This document shows, piece by piece, positions 1 through 5,516 of a stretch of DNA of 5,635 bases (positions are counted from its first letter, which is position 1; every line of letters begins with the position of its first letter). A program made the translations under genes and the position numbers. The notes below the pieces were generated by a model. That model was not told the origin of the DNA and searched no databases. It saw nothing but the letters and a program-made list of their open reading frames with translations. Origin of the DNA: DASVXQ01 sp046727955 (GTDB lineage: Bacteria > Actinomycetota > CALGFH01); the NCBI GenBank assembly GCA_046727955.1, contig JBKPDO010000237.1:1-5635 (forward strand), read 5' to 3'.

Positions 1-892
1 CGGCAGCACGGCCCACGCGGTGGCGCGCGCCGGCCGGGGCGGCTCCGGCCAGCGCCGCCCGAACGGCGGCGACCAGGGCACCGCAGGAGGGGTGACGATC
101 GCCGGGGTCCTTGGCGAGCGCCCGACCGATCACCTCGTCCAGGGCGGCGGGCAGGTCCGGGCGGTACTCGCCGATCCGTGGCGGTGGGTCGTGGACGTGG
201 GCCCACAGCACCCTCAGTTCGCTGTCGCGCCGAAACGGCACCACCCCGGTCAGGCACTCAAACAGCACACAGCCAAGCGAGTACTGGTCGGCGCGGCCGT
301 CGACCCGACCGCCCTCGACCTGCTCGGGGGCGACGTAGTCGATGGTGCCCAGCACCTGTCCGCTCACGGTCAGGCCGCGGACGCCGCCGATCCGCCTGGT
401 CAGCCCGAAGTCGGCCAGGTAGGCGTGGGTGACGGTGCCGCCCTCCATGGCCAGCAGGACGTTGGCTGGCTTGACGTCGCGGTGGACCAGCCCGCGGGCG
501 TGGGCAGCGTCCAGCGCGCCCGCCACCTGCCCGCCGATCGCCAGCGCCTGCTCGGGCGCCAGCGGGCCCTCCCTGGCCAGCAGCGCCGCCAGGTCGATGC
601 CGTCCACGTACCGCATGGCGATCCACAGCACCCCGTCGGTCTCGCCGGCGTCATAGACCGGCAACACGTTGGGGTGGTCGATGGCCGCCGCCAGCTCCGA
701 CTCGCGCAGGAACCGCTCGCGGAACGCCTGGCTGGTGGCCGCCTGGGCCAGCAGCAGCTTCAGCGCCACCTGCCGGTAGGGGCGGGTCTGCTCCGCCAGG
801 TAGACCACGCCCATGCCGCCCCGGCCCAGCAGCGCCCTGATCTGGTAGCCGGCCAGCCGGGTACCGATACGGGGGTCGGCCGGCGTGGTCAC
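1..892 (-). CDS. Hanks-type serine/threonine protein kinase, C-terminus beyond window
   Basis: Cytoplasmic protein kinase domain; 297 codons are visible and the reading frame is still open at the left edge. Read from the GTG at 892, all catalytic landmarks are present: glycine loop GRGGMG (residues 23-28), ATP-binding Lys in VALK (K45), helix-C Glu (E64/E66 region), catalytic loop HRDVKPAN (137-144, an RD kinase), DFG (161-163), GTIDYVAPEQ (182-191) and DQYSLG (202-207). The activation segment between DFG and APE holds T165, T175, S177 and T183 as possible autophosphorylation sites. The kinase fold ends near residue 280. The visible tail is Ala/Arg/Gly-rich, and any transmembrane or sensor domain lies outside the window. 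The GTG start overlaps the TGA of the upstream FHA gene (GTGA), which implies translational coupling; a weak AGGA lies just before it. Family assignment is certain. The signal sensed and the subtype are unknown. Confidence 0.96.
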   Translation of the reverse strand, partial: MTTPADPRIGTRLAGYQIRALLGRGGMGVVYLAEQTRPYRQVALKLLLAQAATSQAFRERFLRESELAAAIDHPNVLPVYDAGETDGVLWIAMRYVDGIDLAALLAREGPLAPEQALAIGGQVAGALDAAHARGLVHRDVKPANVLLAMEGGTVTHAYLADFGLTRRIGGVRGLTVSGQVLGTIDYVAPEQVEGGRVDGRADQYSLGCVLFECLTGVVPFRRDSELRVLWAHVHDPPPRIGEYRPDLPAALDEVIGRALAKDPGDRHPSCGALVAAVRAALAGAAPAGARHRVGRAA

Positions 893-1509
893 TTGTCCTG
901 CTTGGCGTCCCTGGCGACCGCCGCGCGCAGGCCGGCGATGGTCACCGCCCCACGGCGCAGCGCCTCGTTGGCCAGCCGCACCCGGCGCCGCTCCCCACCG
1001 CCGTGGACGCCGAACTTGTCGTACAGGTGGGCCAGGTGCTGCTTGACGGCGGCCTCGGTGACCACCAGCGCGTCGGCGATCTCCCGGATCGAGGCCGGCT
1101 CGCTGAAGGCCTCCCCGCCCAGCACGGTCCGGCACAGCACCAGCAGGACCTCGCGCTCTCGCCGGGTCAGCTCCGGGGGCGGCTCGCTGGCCTGGGTGGC
1201 CTTGCCGCCGCTGGGCTCGTCGCTGCGGTAGACCAGCCGGGTCGCCCCCACCCGCAGCTCGTCACCAGGGCGCAGGGGACGCTCGCGCCAGACCCGCTGG
1301 CCGTTGACGAAGGTGCCGTTGCGGGAGTCCAGGTCGCGCACGCACCAGCCCGTCCCGTAGCGCTCCAGCACCGCGTGCAGCCGCGACACGGTCGGGTCGG
1401 CGGGCAGGGCAAGGTCGTTGGCGGGGTCGGCGCCGAGCGTCAGCCGCCCGGCCTCCAGGGACACGAGCTCCCGGCCGGCCGGCGTCCACACCTCCAGGTA
1501 CGCGGCCAT
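889..1509 (-). CDS. FHA domain / C-terminal winged-HTH (LuxR-like) regulator
   Basis: A 206-residue protein with an N-terminal forkhead-associated phosphothreonine-recognition domain (about 3-96) and a C-terminal DNA-binding domain (about 112-200). FHA hallmarks are SRLH (42-45), RNGTFVNG (63-70) and the PGDELRVG turn (81-88). The usual Gly-Arg of strand 3 is Gly-Ala (26-27), so a conserved phosphopeptide-contacting Arg is missing. The C-terminal part begins LTRRERE (114-120), has an insert of roughly nine residues compared with classical LuxR, and continues through REIADALVVTEAAVKQHL to KFGV (about 168). This matches a known but unnamed actinobacterial FHA-HTH architecture. The likely role is a transcription factor whose activity is set by the co-transcribed kinase, broadly as EmbR works with PknH in mycobacteria but with the domain order reversed. 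I chose the ATG at 1509 because a G-run (1517-1522) sits 7 bases before it; a GTG at 1512 would add one residue. Confidence 0.9.
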   Translation of the reverse strand: MAAYLEVWTPAGRELVSLEAGRLTLGADPANDLALPADPTVSRLHAVLERYGTGWCVRDLDSRNGTFVNGQRVWRERPLRPGDELRVGATRLVYRSDEPSGGKATQASEPPPELTRREREVLLVLCRTVLGGEAFSEPASIREIADALVVTEAAVKQHLAHLYDKFGVHGGGERRRVRLANEALRRGAVTIAGLRAAVARDAKQDK

Positions 1510-1563
1510 CACCTAACCCCCCATCCGCGACCGTAGCCGACCACCGGGACCGGCACAAGCCCT

Positions 1564-1581
1564 TACCAAACGGCTACCAAA
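1564..1581. promoter_or_regulatory. Phased direct repeat in divergent promoter region
   Basis: The 7-mer TACCAAA occurs at 1564-1570 and again at 1575-1581, exactly 11 bp apart, so both copies face the same side of the helix. It lies between the start of the FHA gene (minus) and the small membrane-protein gene (plus), in a locally less GC-rich stretch. This is the arrangement expected of a dimeric activator or repressor site, and the neighbouring FHA-HTH protein is an obvious candidate binder. No convincing -35/-10 pair could be fixed for either direction. The functional reading is inference. Confidence 0.35.
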
Positions 1582-1680
1582 GCCTGCCCCGAGCAAGGGC
1601 GAACCCTGCCCGCCGTGGGGATCGTGCCACGTCCCCTCCAGGCCGCACGCTACCCGAAACCCGAGCACAGGAGGTATGTC

Positions 1681-2133
1681 ATGAGCAAGCAGTCCACTCG
1701 GCGCCGGCGCGTGCCCGTGGTCGCGGCCCGAGCCGTTGTGGTAGGGGTAGCGGTGGCCGCGCTGGTCGGGATCGTCGGTGCCGGCCAGGCCCTGGCCGGC
1801 ACCGACGAGCGTGTCCTGGAGCGCCAAGGCATGATCGACCGCCAGAAGGCGGCGGCCAGCCAGGCCGACGAGCAGGGCAAAGCCGCAGAACACTCCCGCC
1901 AGAAGGCGACCGAGGTCCCGCGGCGGTTCTTCCGGCCCGAGCCGTCCATGGACACCGGCCCCCGGCTCGACGCCGACCAGCAACTCCCCCCTGCCCCGGC
2001 ACCCCCGGTCCGGGCCCACAGCCGGACCGGTCTGGCCGTCACCCTGGCCGTCGTCGCCCTGCTCCTGGCGGTGGGCGCGGCCACGACCTGGCGGGTCCGT
2101 CGCCGCCACCCGCAGCCTGAGTCCACCGCCTGA
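1681..2133 (+). CDS. Small secreted/membrane-anchored protein, unknown function
   Basis: A 150-residue protein of no recognised family. The N-terminus is RRRR (7-10) followed by a long hydrophobic segment (about 11-35) ending in ALA before GTD, which fits a signal peptidase I site after residue 39. Residues 40-113 are hydrophilic: first a Gln/Lys/Ala/Glu-rich stretch likely to be helical (42-78), then a Pro-rich linker (80-110). A second hydrophobic segment (117-136) is followed by positive RVRRRH (138-143). This is a type I membrane protein topology: an exported ectodomain, one C-terminal helix and a short basic cytoplasmic tail. If the signal is not cleaved it would be a two-span protein. 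The start is clear: AGGAGG at 1669-1674 lies 6 bases before the ATG. An in-frame upstream GTG at 1615 would put the signal out of place and has no such site. The gene is divergent from the FHA/kinase operon and ends in hairpins. It could be a target or sensor partner of that operon, but nothing in the sequence proves this. Confidence 0.8.
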   Translation: MSKQSTRRRRVPVVAARAVVVGVAVAALVGIVGAGQALAGTDERVLERQGMIDRQKAAASQADEQGKAAEHSRQKATEVPRRFFRPEPSMDTGPRLDADQQLPPAPAPPVRAHSRTGLAVTLAVVALLLAVGAATTWRVRRRHPQPESTA

Positions 2134-2159
2134 GCGGCCGGGATGGCCACCCGGACCGC
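2134..2159 (+). other. Hairpin immediately after stop codon
   Basis: GCGG plus CCGGG (2134-2142) can pair with CCCGG (2150-2154) and CCGC (2156-2159), leaving a bulged A at 2155 and a 7-base loop. It abuts the stop codon of the small membrane-protein gene and is followed four bases later by a stronger hairpin. It may be part of a two-hairpin terminator or a 3'-end stabiliser. Confidence 0.4.
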
Positions 2160-2163
2160 CCGG

Positions 2164-2203
2164 CCGGGCGGGGTCGCCGCACCCATCCGGCGACCCCGCC
2201 CGG
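2164..2203 (+). terminator. Strong GC hairpin, U-less terminator candidate
   Basis: A perfect 16-bp inverted repeat: CCGGGCGGGGTCGCCG at 2164-2179 pairs with 2188-2203 across an 8-base loop (2180-2187). No T-run follows on either strand. Such long GC stems without a U-tract are often seen at gene ends in high-GC actinobacteria. It separates the small membrane-protein gene from the solute-binding-protein gene and could act on transcripts from either direction. An operator role cannot be excluded. Confidence 0.65.
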
Positions 2204-2247
2204 ACCTCGCGACCGCCAAGCGCTGGCATCGTCCAGGAGGCCGGTGC

Positions 2248-2277
2248 ATGCTACGACGTGACGTCCGAGGGGGGTGA
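2248..2277 (+). CDS. Possible 9-residue leader peptide (MLRRDVRGG)
   Basis: An AGGAGG (2235-2240) sits 7 bases before an ATG at 2248 that opens a 9-codon reading frame, out of frame with the following gene. Its TGA (2275-2277) forms a GTGA overlap with a GTG at 2274 that is in frame with the solute-binding protein, and the Gly-Gly codons near its end supply the G-run that would serve as that gene's ribosome site. This fits a translated leader coupled to the downstream gene. The peptide contains three Arg codons (CGA, CGT, CGA). The Shine-Dalgarno sequence is the best evidence; chance cannot be ruled out for so short a frame. Confidence 0.35.
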   Translation: MLRRDVRGG

Positions 2278-2285
2278 GCAAGCCG

Positions 2286-3992
2286 ATGCGGACCGCCAGC
2301 GGCTTCCGGGTGGCCTGCCTGGCGCTCGGGCTCGCGCTCCTCGGGGCAAGCTGCACCGGACAGCCGCGAGACTCGAGCGCCAACGGCGTGCGCGGTGGGA
2401 CGCTCCGGGTGCTCAGCTCCGACCCCTTCTTCGGGCTGGACACGGCCGACAACTACGGCCCGATCGTTCGCCCCTACGCCCGAACCCTGTACGGCTACAA
2501 CCTCGCCGGGCCGCCCGAGCACAAGACCGTGCCGGTCCCCGACATCGCCAGCGGCCCGCCGCAGCTCTCGCCCGACCGGCGCACCTACACCTTCAGCCTG
2601 CGGGCCGGGGTCCGCTACGCCCCGCCGGTCAACCGCGAGGTCACCGCCCGGGACTTCATCACCGCCATCCAGCGGCTCTACGACAAACAGACCCCCTCGT
2701 ACGGGCGGCAGTACGCCGACCTGATCGCCGGGGCCGCAGCGTTCGGCGCCGGGACGGCCAGCCGCATCTCGGGGCTGGCCGCCCCCGACGCCCGCACCCT
2801 CCAGATCACCCTGGACCAGCCGGCCGAGGACTTGCTGTCGATCCTCGCCCTGCCGTTCTTCGCCCCGGTGCCAGGCGAGTACGCGGCCAGCTATCAGGTC
2901 GGGGACAACTACTCCGGCCATGCGGTCGGCACTGGCCCCTACACCCCGGCCACCTACATCCCGGAAGAGACCGTCGTGCTGGTCCGCAACCCCAACTGGA
3001 ACCCCGCCACCGACCCCCTGCGCAAGGCCTGGGTGGACCGGATCGAGGTCAAGCTCGGCGTCAGTTTCCAGTCGATCCAGCGGGCGATCGAGCGGGAGGA
3101 CGCCGACCTGTCGCTGGACAGCCACGTGCCCCAGGCGCAGGTCGCCGCGCTCCGGGCCGACCCCGAGCAGTCCCGGCGGCTGTCGGTCAACCCCACGGGG
3201 AACCTGCTGTTCCTCGTCCTTGAGACCCACCCGAAGGCCGGCGCGATCGCCGACGTCCGGGTCCGCCAGGCGGTCAACTACGCCATCGACAAGGTCGCCT
3301 ACCGCGACGCCATCGCCGGGCGGTTCGCCGCCACCGGGGAGCTGGCCTCGACCATCCTGGCGCCGGGCTCGCTCGGCTACCGCCCCTACGACCTGTACCC
3401 GACCCCGGGCGGCCGGGGCGACCCGGCCAAGGCCAGGGCGCTGCTGGCCGCGGCCGGCTACCCCAAGGGGGTGACCCTGACCTTCGTGACCTGGGGCAGC
3501 GGCAAGTTGGCGGCCGGCAGAAAGCCGATCGAGGCGTCCCTGGCGCGGGCCGGGATCCGCCTGAAGGTCAAGACCTACGAGGAGGGCGACCTCTGGGAGA
3601 AGTCGCTGGCGATACCTGCCAAGCGCCTGGAGCACCAGCTCGGGCAGAGCATCTGGCGGCTGGACTACCTGGGGGACAACGCCCGGCAGTCGATCGTGCC
3701 GCAGTACGACGGTCGCCTCCTCGACCCGGCGGGAAGCGCCAACTTCAGCGAGTACTACAACCCGACGGTGAACCGGCTGATCGACCGGGCCCTGGCCGAG
3801 CCCGACCAGCCCCGCCGGGCGGCCCTGTGGGGCCAGATCGACCAGCGGATCATGCACGACGCGCCGATGGTCCCGCTGATCTGGGAGAACTTCTCGTTCC
3901 AGTGGGCCTCCCGGGTCCACGGCTGGGTGTACGACCCCTGGACGGTGGGGCCCGACCTCACCGCCGTGTGGCTGGACCCGCCGAGCCGCTGA
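2286..3992 (+). CDS. ABC transporter family 5 substrate-binding lipoprotein (peptide-type)
   Basis: A 568-residue extracytoplasmic solute receptor of the DppA/OppA cluster (SBP_bac_5). It would deliver peptides or similar solutes to a membrane ABC importer. An N-terminal signal (1-22) ends LLGAS before C23, a lipidation site that is acceptable but atypical at the -3 position (Gly). The mature chain begins the family fold at GGTLRV (37-42) and has the diagnostic GTGPY (215-219) followed by VRNPNW (233-238), DVRVRQAVNYAIDK (323-336), and a C-terminal region with EYYNPTVNRLIDRAL and APMVPLIW. Length is normal for the family. The ATG at 2286 is favoured, with a G-rich ribosome site (2268-2274) 11 bases before it; a GTG at 2274 would add four residues and may be used by coupling to the small upstream frame. 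No permease or ATPase gene follows: the next gene is a convergent tRNA. The receptor is therefore an orphan here. Substrate cannot be assigned. Confidence 0.95.
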   Translation: MRTASGFRVACLALGLALLGASCTGQPRDSSANGVRGGTLRVLSSDPFFGLDTADNYGPIVRPYARTLYGYNLAGPPEHKTVPVPDIASGPPQLSPDRRTYTFSLRAGVRYAPPVNREVTARDFITAIQRLYDKQTPSYGRQYADLIAGAAAFGAGTASRISGLAAPDARTLQITLDQPAEDLLSILALPFFAPVPGEYAASYQVGDNYSGHAVGTGPYTPATYIPEETVVLVRNPNWNPATDPLRKAWVDRIEVKLGVSFQSIQRAIEREDADLSLDSHVPQAQVAALRADPEQSRRLSVNPTGNLLFLVLETHPKAGAIADVRVRQAVNYAIDKVAYRDAIAGRFAATGELASTILAPGSLGYRPYDLYPTPGGRGDPAKARALLAAAGYPKGVTLTFVTWGSGKLAAGRKPIEASLARAGIRLKVKTYEEGDLWEKSLAIPAKRLEHQLGQSIWRLDYLGDNARQSIVPQYDGRLLDPAGSANFSEYYNPTVNRLIDRALAEPDQPRRAALWGQIDQRIMHDAPMVPLIWENFSFQWASRVHGWVYDPWTVGPDLTAVWLDPPSR

Positions 3993-4142
3993 CCACGGCC
4001 CCAGTCCGGGGCGACCGGAGACGCGCGCAACAGTGATGCGCTCTCGTATCGCTGTGCGCCCAGTCTCCCGACGTCAGTGGCACAAGGGAATGAGGAACAG
4101 GAGTGGCTGGATCAATAGATGCGCTGGTCAACCACGATGCGG
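3993..4142. other. Non-coding stretch between SBP gene and tRNA
   Basis: About 150 bases with no supported gene. A short GCCCC/GGGGC inverted repeat (3998-4002 with 4008-4012) right after the stop codon could be a weak terminator for the solute-binding-protein gene. The base composition becomes less GC-rich and less codon-like toward the tRNA. Nothing else recognisable was found. Confidence 0.4.
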
Positions 4143-4216
4143 TGGGCGTGGCAGGACTTGAACCTGCGCCCTCGTCGTTGTAAGCGACGCGCTCTGACCA
4201 CCTGAGCTACACGCCC
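4143..4216 (-). tRNA. tRNA-Val (anticodon UAC)
   Basis: A complete 74-base cloverleaf on the minus strand: acceptor GGGCGTG pairs with CACGCCC, D-stem GCTC/GAGC with a 9-base loop, anticodon stem CGTCG/CGACG around loop CTTACAA (anticodon TAC), 5-base variable loop, T-stem GCAGG/CCTGC with loop TTCAAGT, and discriminator A at 4143. It decodes GUA/GUG valine codons. CCA is not encoded (the bases after A73 read CCG), so it must be added after transcription. Its 3' end faces the solute-binding-protein gene and its 5' end faces the integrase gene. All stems pair perfectly, so the gene appears functional. Confidence 0.96.
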
Positions 4217-4244
4217 GAGTCGAGTGTTGTTGCTGGTAGTGAGC

Positions 4245-4273
4245 TTGTCAGTGAGCCTCCCTGCGAGTGTAGC
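4245..4273 (+). promoter_or_regulatory. Candidate promoter of the integrase gene
   Basis: TTGTCA (4245-4250, five of six matches to the -35 consensus) is followed by a 17-base spacer and TGTAGC (4268-4273), a poor -10 match. It would start transcription near 4280, just ahead of the CTCATCAG repeats and about 90 bases before the integrase ATG. The spacing is ideal but the -10 element is weak, so this is tentative. Confidence 0.25.
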
Positions 4274-4291
4274 GATGTTCTCTGGGGCCTC

Positions 4292-4345
4292 CTCATCAGG
4301 GACTCATCAGGAACTCCTCAGGACCGCGGGTCGCAACTCATCAGA
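4292..4345 (+). repeat. CTCATCAGG iterons upstream of integrase (arm sites or operators)
   Basis: Four copies of a 9-mer close to CTCATCAGG: 4292-4300, 4303-4311, 4314-4322 (CTCCTCAGG) and 4337-4345 (CTCATCAGA). The first three are spaced exactly 11 bp apart and the fourth 23 bp on, so all lie on nearly the same helical face. Their place between a tRNA gene and an integrase start matches arm-type integrase/excisionase binding sites of an att region. Operators for autoregulation are the alternative. The repeats are seen directly; the role is inferred. Confidence 0.7.
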
Positions 4346-4371
4346 CGATCTGCGACACGGAGGCATCGTAC

Positions 4372-5496
4372 ATGGCCTGGATCGTGCCCATCCCGCCATC
4401 CCCCCGGCACCCACGCGAGCGCTACCAGGTCTGCTACCTGGACGGCAAGCGGCAACGCTCGGCGGGCGTCTTCCCCACCAAGCGCCGGGCGCTCGCCGAG
4501 AAGCTCGCGATCGAGCGCGGCGACCGCGACCAGCCCCAACCGGTGGCCGATCTCGACCCGGAGAAGGCGAACACGCTCTTTGGCGAGTACGTGACCACCA
4601 AGTGGTGGCCGGCCTGGAAGGACCAGCACCCAAGCTCGGAGTACGGCACCAGCAAGAAGGTCGAAAAGCGCGTCCTGCCCGTCTTCGGGGACATCCCCCT
4701 CGGCGACCTGGACGCCAGCACCGTCGGAGCCTGGAAGGCCGCGATGATCGCCGAGGGCCTGGCGCCGCGCACCGTCAACACTTACCTGTCGCTGCTCGGG
4801 ACGATCCTGAACGCCGCCGTCGACGACGACTACCTGGCCCGCTCGCCGCTGCTGCGAAAGAGCGGCGCGGGCCGTGCCGCCGCGACCCGCAACCAGCCGG
4901 TGCGACGGCGCGAGGTGTGGCTGACGCGCACCCAGCTCGACCGACTGGCCAATGCAATCAAGCCCCGCTACCGGGCGCTGGTGCTGATGGCGGTGTTGAC
5001 GGGGATGCGCTGGGGCGAGCTGGCCGCCCTGCGATGGGATGATCTGCGGTTGGATGCGCCGTTGCACGACGGTGCGGTCAGCGGGTCTGGGCGGGTGCGG
5101 ATCGCGCGGGCAATCAGCGACCCTCACCGGTCGGGCCGCGGCGTCGAAAAGGGACCCAAGACCGAAGCGGGGATCCGCACGATCGCGCTTGACCAGGAGA
5201 CCGTCGATGTGCTCCGTGCCCATCGCGAGCTGGTCGGCGGTGGCGCCTTTGACCGCATCTTCACCAGCCCGGGCGGCTCTCGCGGTGATGGCGGCACGCT
5301 GTCGAGCAACAACTTCGCCCGGGTCTGGAAGCGAGCGCTTCGCAAGGCCGGGTTGGATCACCTGTGGCCGGAGTACGGCGGGCTGCGCTTCGACGACCTG
5401 CGCCATACCCATGCGACCTGGCTGATCGCCCAGCGGGTGCCGATGATCGCGGTTTCCGGCCGCCTCGGGCACGCCAACGCCGTGGTGACCCTCTGA
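4372..5496 (+). CDS. Tyrosine recombinase (integrase), C-terminally truncated, probably inactive
   Basis: A 374-residue phage/ICE-type site-specific recombinase. It has an N-terminal arm-binding-like part (about 15-50, YQVCYLDGKRQRSAGVFPTK), an alpha-helical core-binding domain (about 65-165) and a catalytic domain (about 185 on). Catalytic residues visible: Arg I in TGMRWGEL (R213), beta-strand Lys in GPKTEAGIRT (K263), Arg II in DDLRHTHAT (R344), and the distal His in RLGH (H367). The His of the HxxR box is replaced by Asp (D341). The frame stops after VVTL (374). In the family the nucleophilic Tyr follows only a few residues later, so the nucleophile and the last helix are missing. The sequence just beyond belongs to an IS110-type element, which explains the loss. 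The start is supported by GGAGG (4359-4363) 8 bases before the ATG. Normal relatives have about 15-40 more residues. It is best regarded as a pseudogene unless the tail is supplied in trans. Confidence 0.93.
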   Translation: MAWIVPIPPSPRHPRERYQVCYLDGKRQRSAGVFPTKRRALAEKLAIERGDRDQPQPVADLDPEKANTLFGEYVTTKWWPAWKDQHPSSEYGTSKKVEKRVLPVFGDIPLGDLDASTVGAWKAAMIAEGLAPRTVNTYLSLLGTILNAAVDDDYLARSPLLRKSGAGRAAATRNQPVRRREVWLTRTQLDRLANAIKPRYRALVLMAVLTGMRWGELAALRWDDLRLDAPLHDGAVSGSGRVRIARAISDPHRSGRGVEKGPKTEAGIRTIALDQETVDVLRAHRELVGGGAFDRIFTSPGGSRGDGGTLSSNNFARVWKRALRKAGLDHLWPEYGGLRFDDLRHTHATWLIAQRVPMIAVSGRLGHANAVVTL

Positions 5497-5509
5497 CCCT
5501 CTGACGCTC
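5486..5509. repeat. Three tandem 8-bp units at integrase/IS junction
   Basis: TGACCCTC (5486-5493), TGACCCTC (5494-5501) and TGACGCTC (5502-5509) follow one another without a gap. The first unit still encodes the Val-Thr-Leu end of the integrase; the later ones fall in the presumed right end of the IS110-type element. The second unit supplies the premature TGA. The repeat may reflect similarity between the insertion target and the element end, or slippage at the junction. Confidence 0.75.
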
Positions 5510-5516
5510 CTATAGA

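Noticed and set aside
20..1231. A 403-codon plus-strand open frame over the kinase and FHA genes
   Set aside because: It lies opposite two genes with complete catalytic and FHA/HTH motifs. The product shows no domain, only the biased composition of a GC-rich antisense frame.
1650..3920. A 756-codon open frame on the minus strand across the solute-binding-protein gene
   Set aside because: It is antisense to a well-supported binding protein with clear family motifs. Its translation is low-complexity Gly/Arg/Val/Pro of the kind produced opposite high-GC genes, and it crosses the strong hairpin and a second gene.
3998..4012. GCCCC/GGGGC hairpin as a terminator for the binding-protein gene
   Set aside because: The stem is only 5 bp with no T-run. 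Such short repeats are common in DNA of this GC content, so it was not listed as a terminator.
4266..4271. TACACT on the minus strand as the -10 box of the tRNA-Val promoter
   Set aside because: No acceptable -35 box lies 16-18 bases upstream, and the element boundary here is uncertain. It was not strong enough to list.
4292..4345. The repeats as a small CRISPR array
   Set aside because: Units are only 9 bases with 2-base gaps, and one gap of 14. There are no spacers of CRISPR size and no cas genes; they fit protein-binding iterons.
4224..5042. A 272-codon plus-strand frame overlapping the tRNA-int spacer and the 5' half of int
   Set aside because: It is out of frame with int, has no ribosome site, and becomes Arg/Pro/Gly-rich nonsense once it enters int.
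4318..5472. A 384-codon minus-strand open frame opposite the integrase gene
   Set aside because: The plus strand encodes a recognisable tyrosine recombinase with Arg, Lys and RHT motifs and a good ribosome site. The antisense frame has no recognisable feature.
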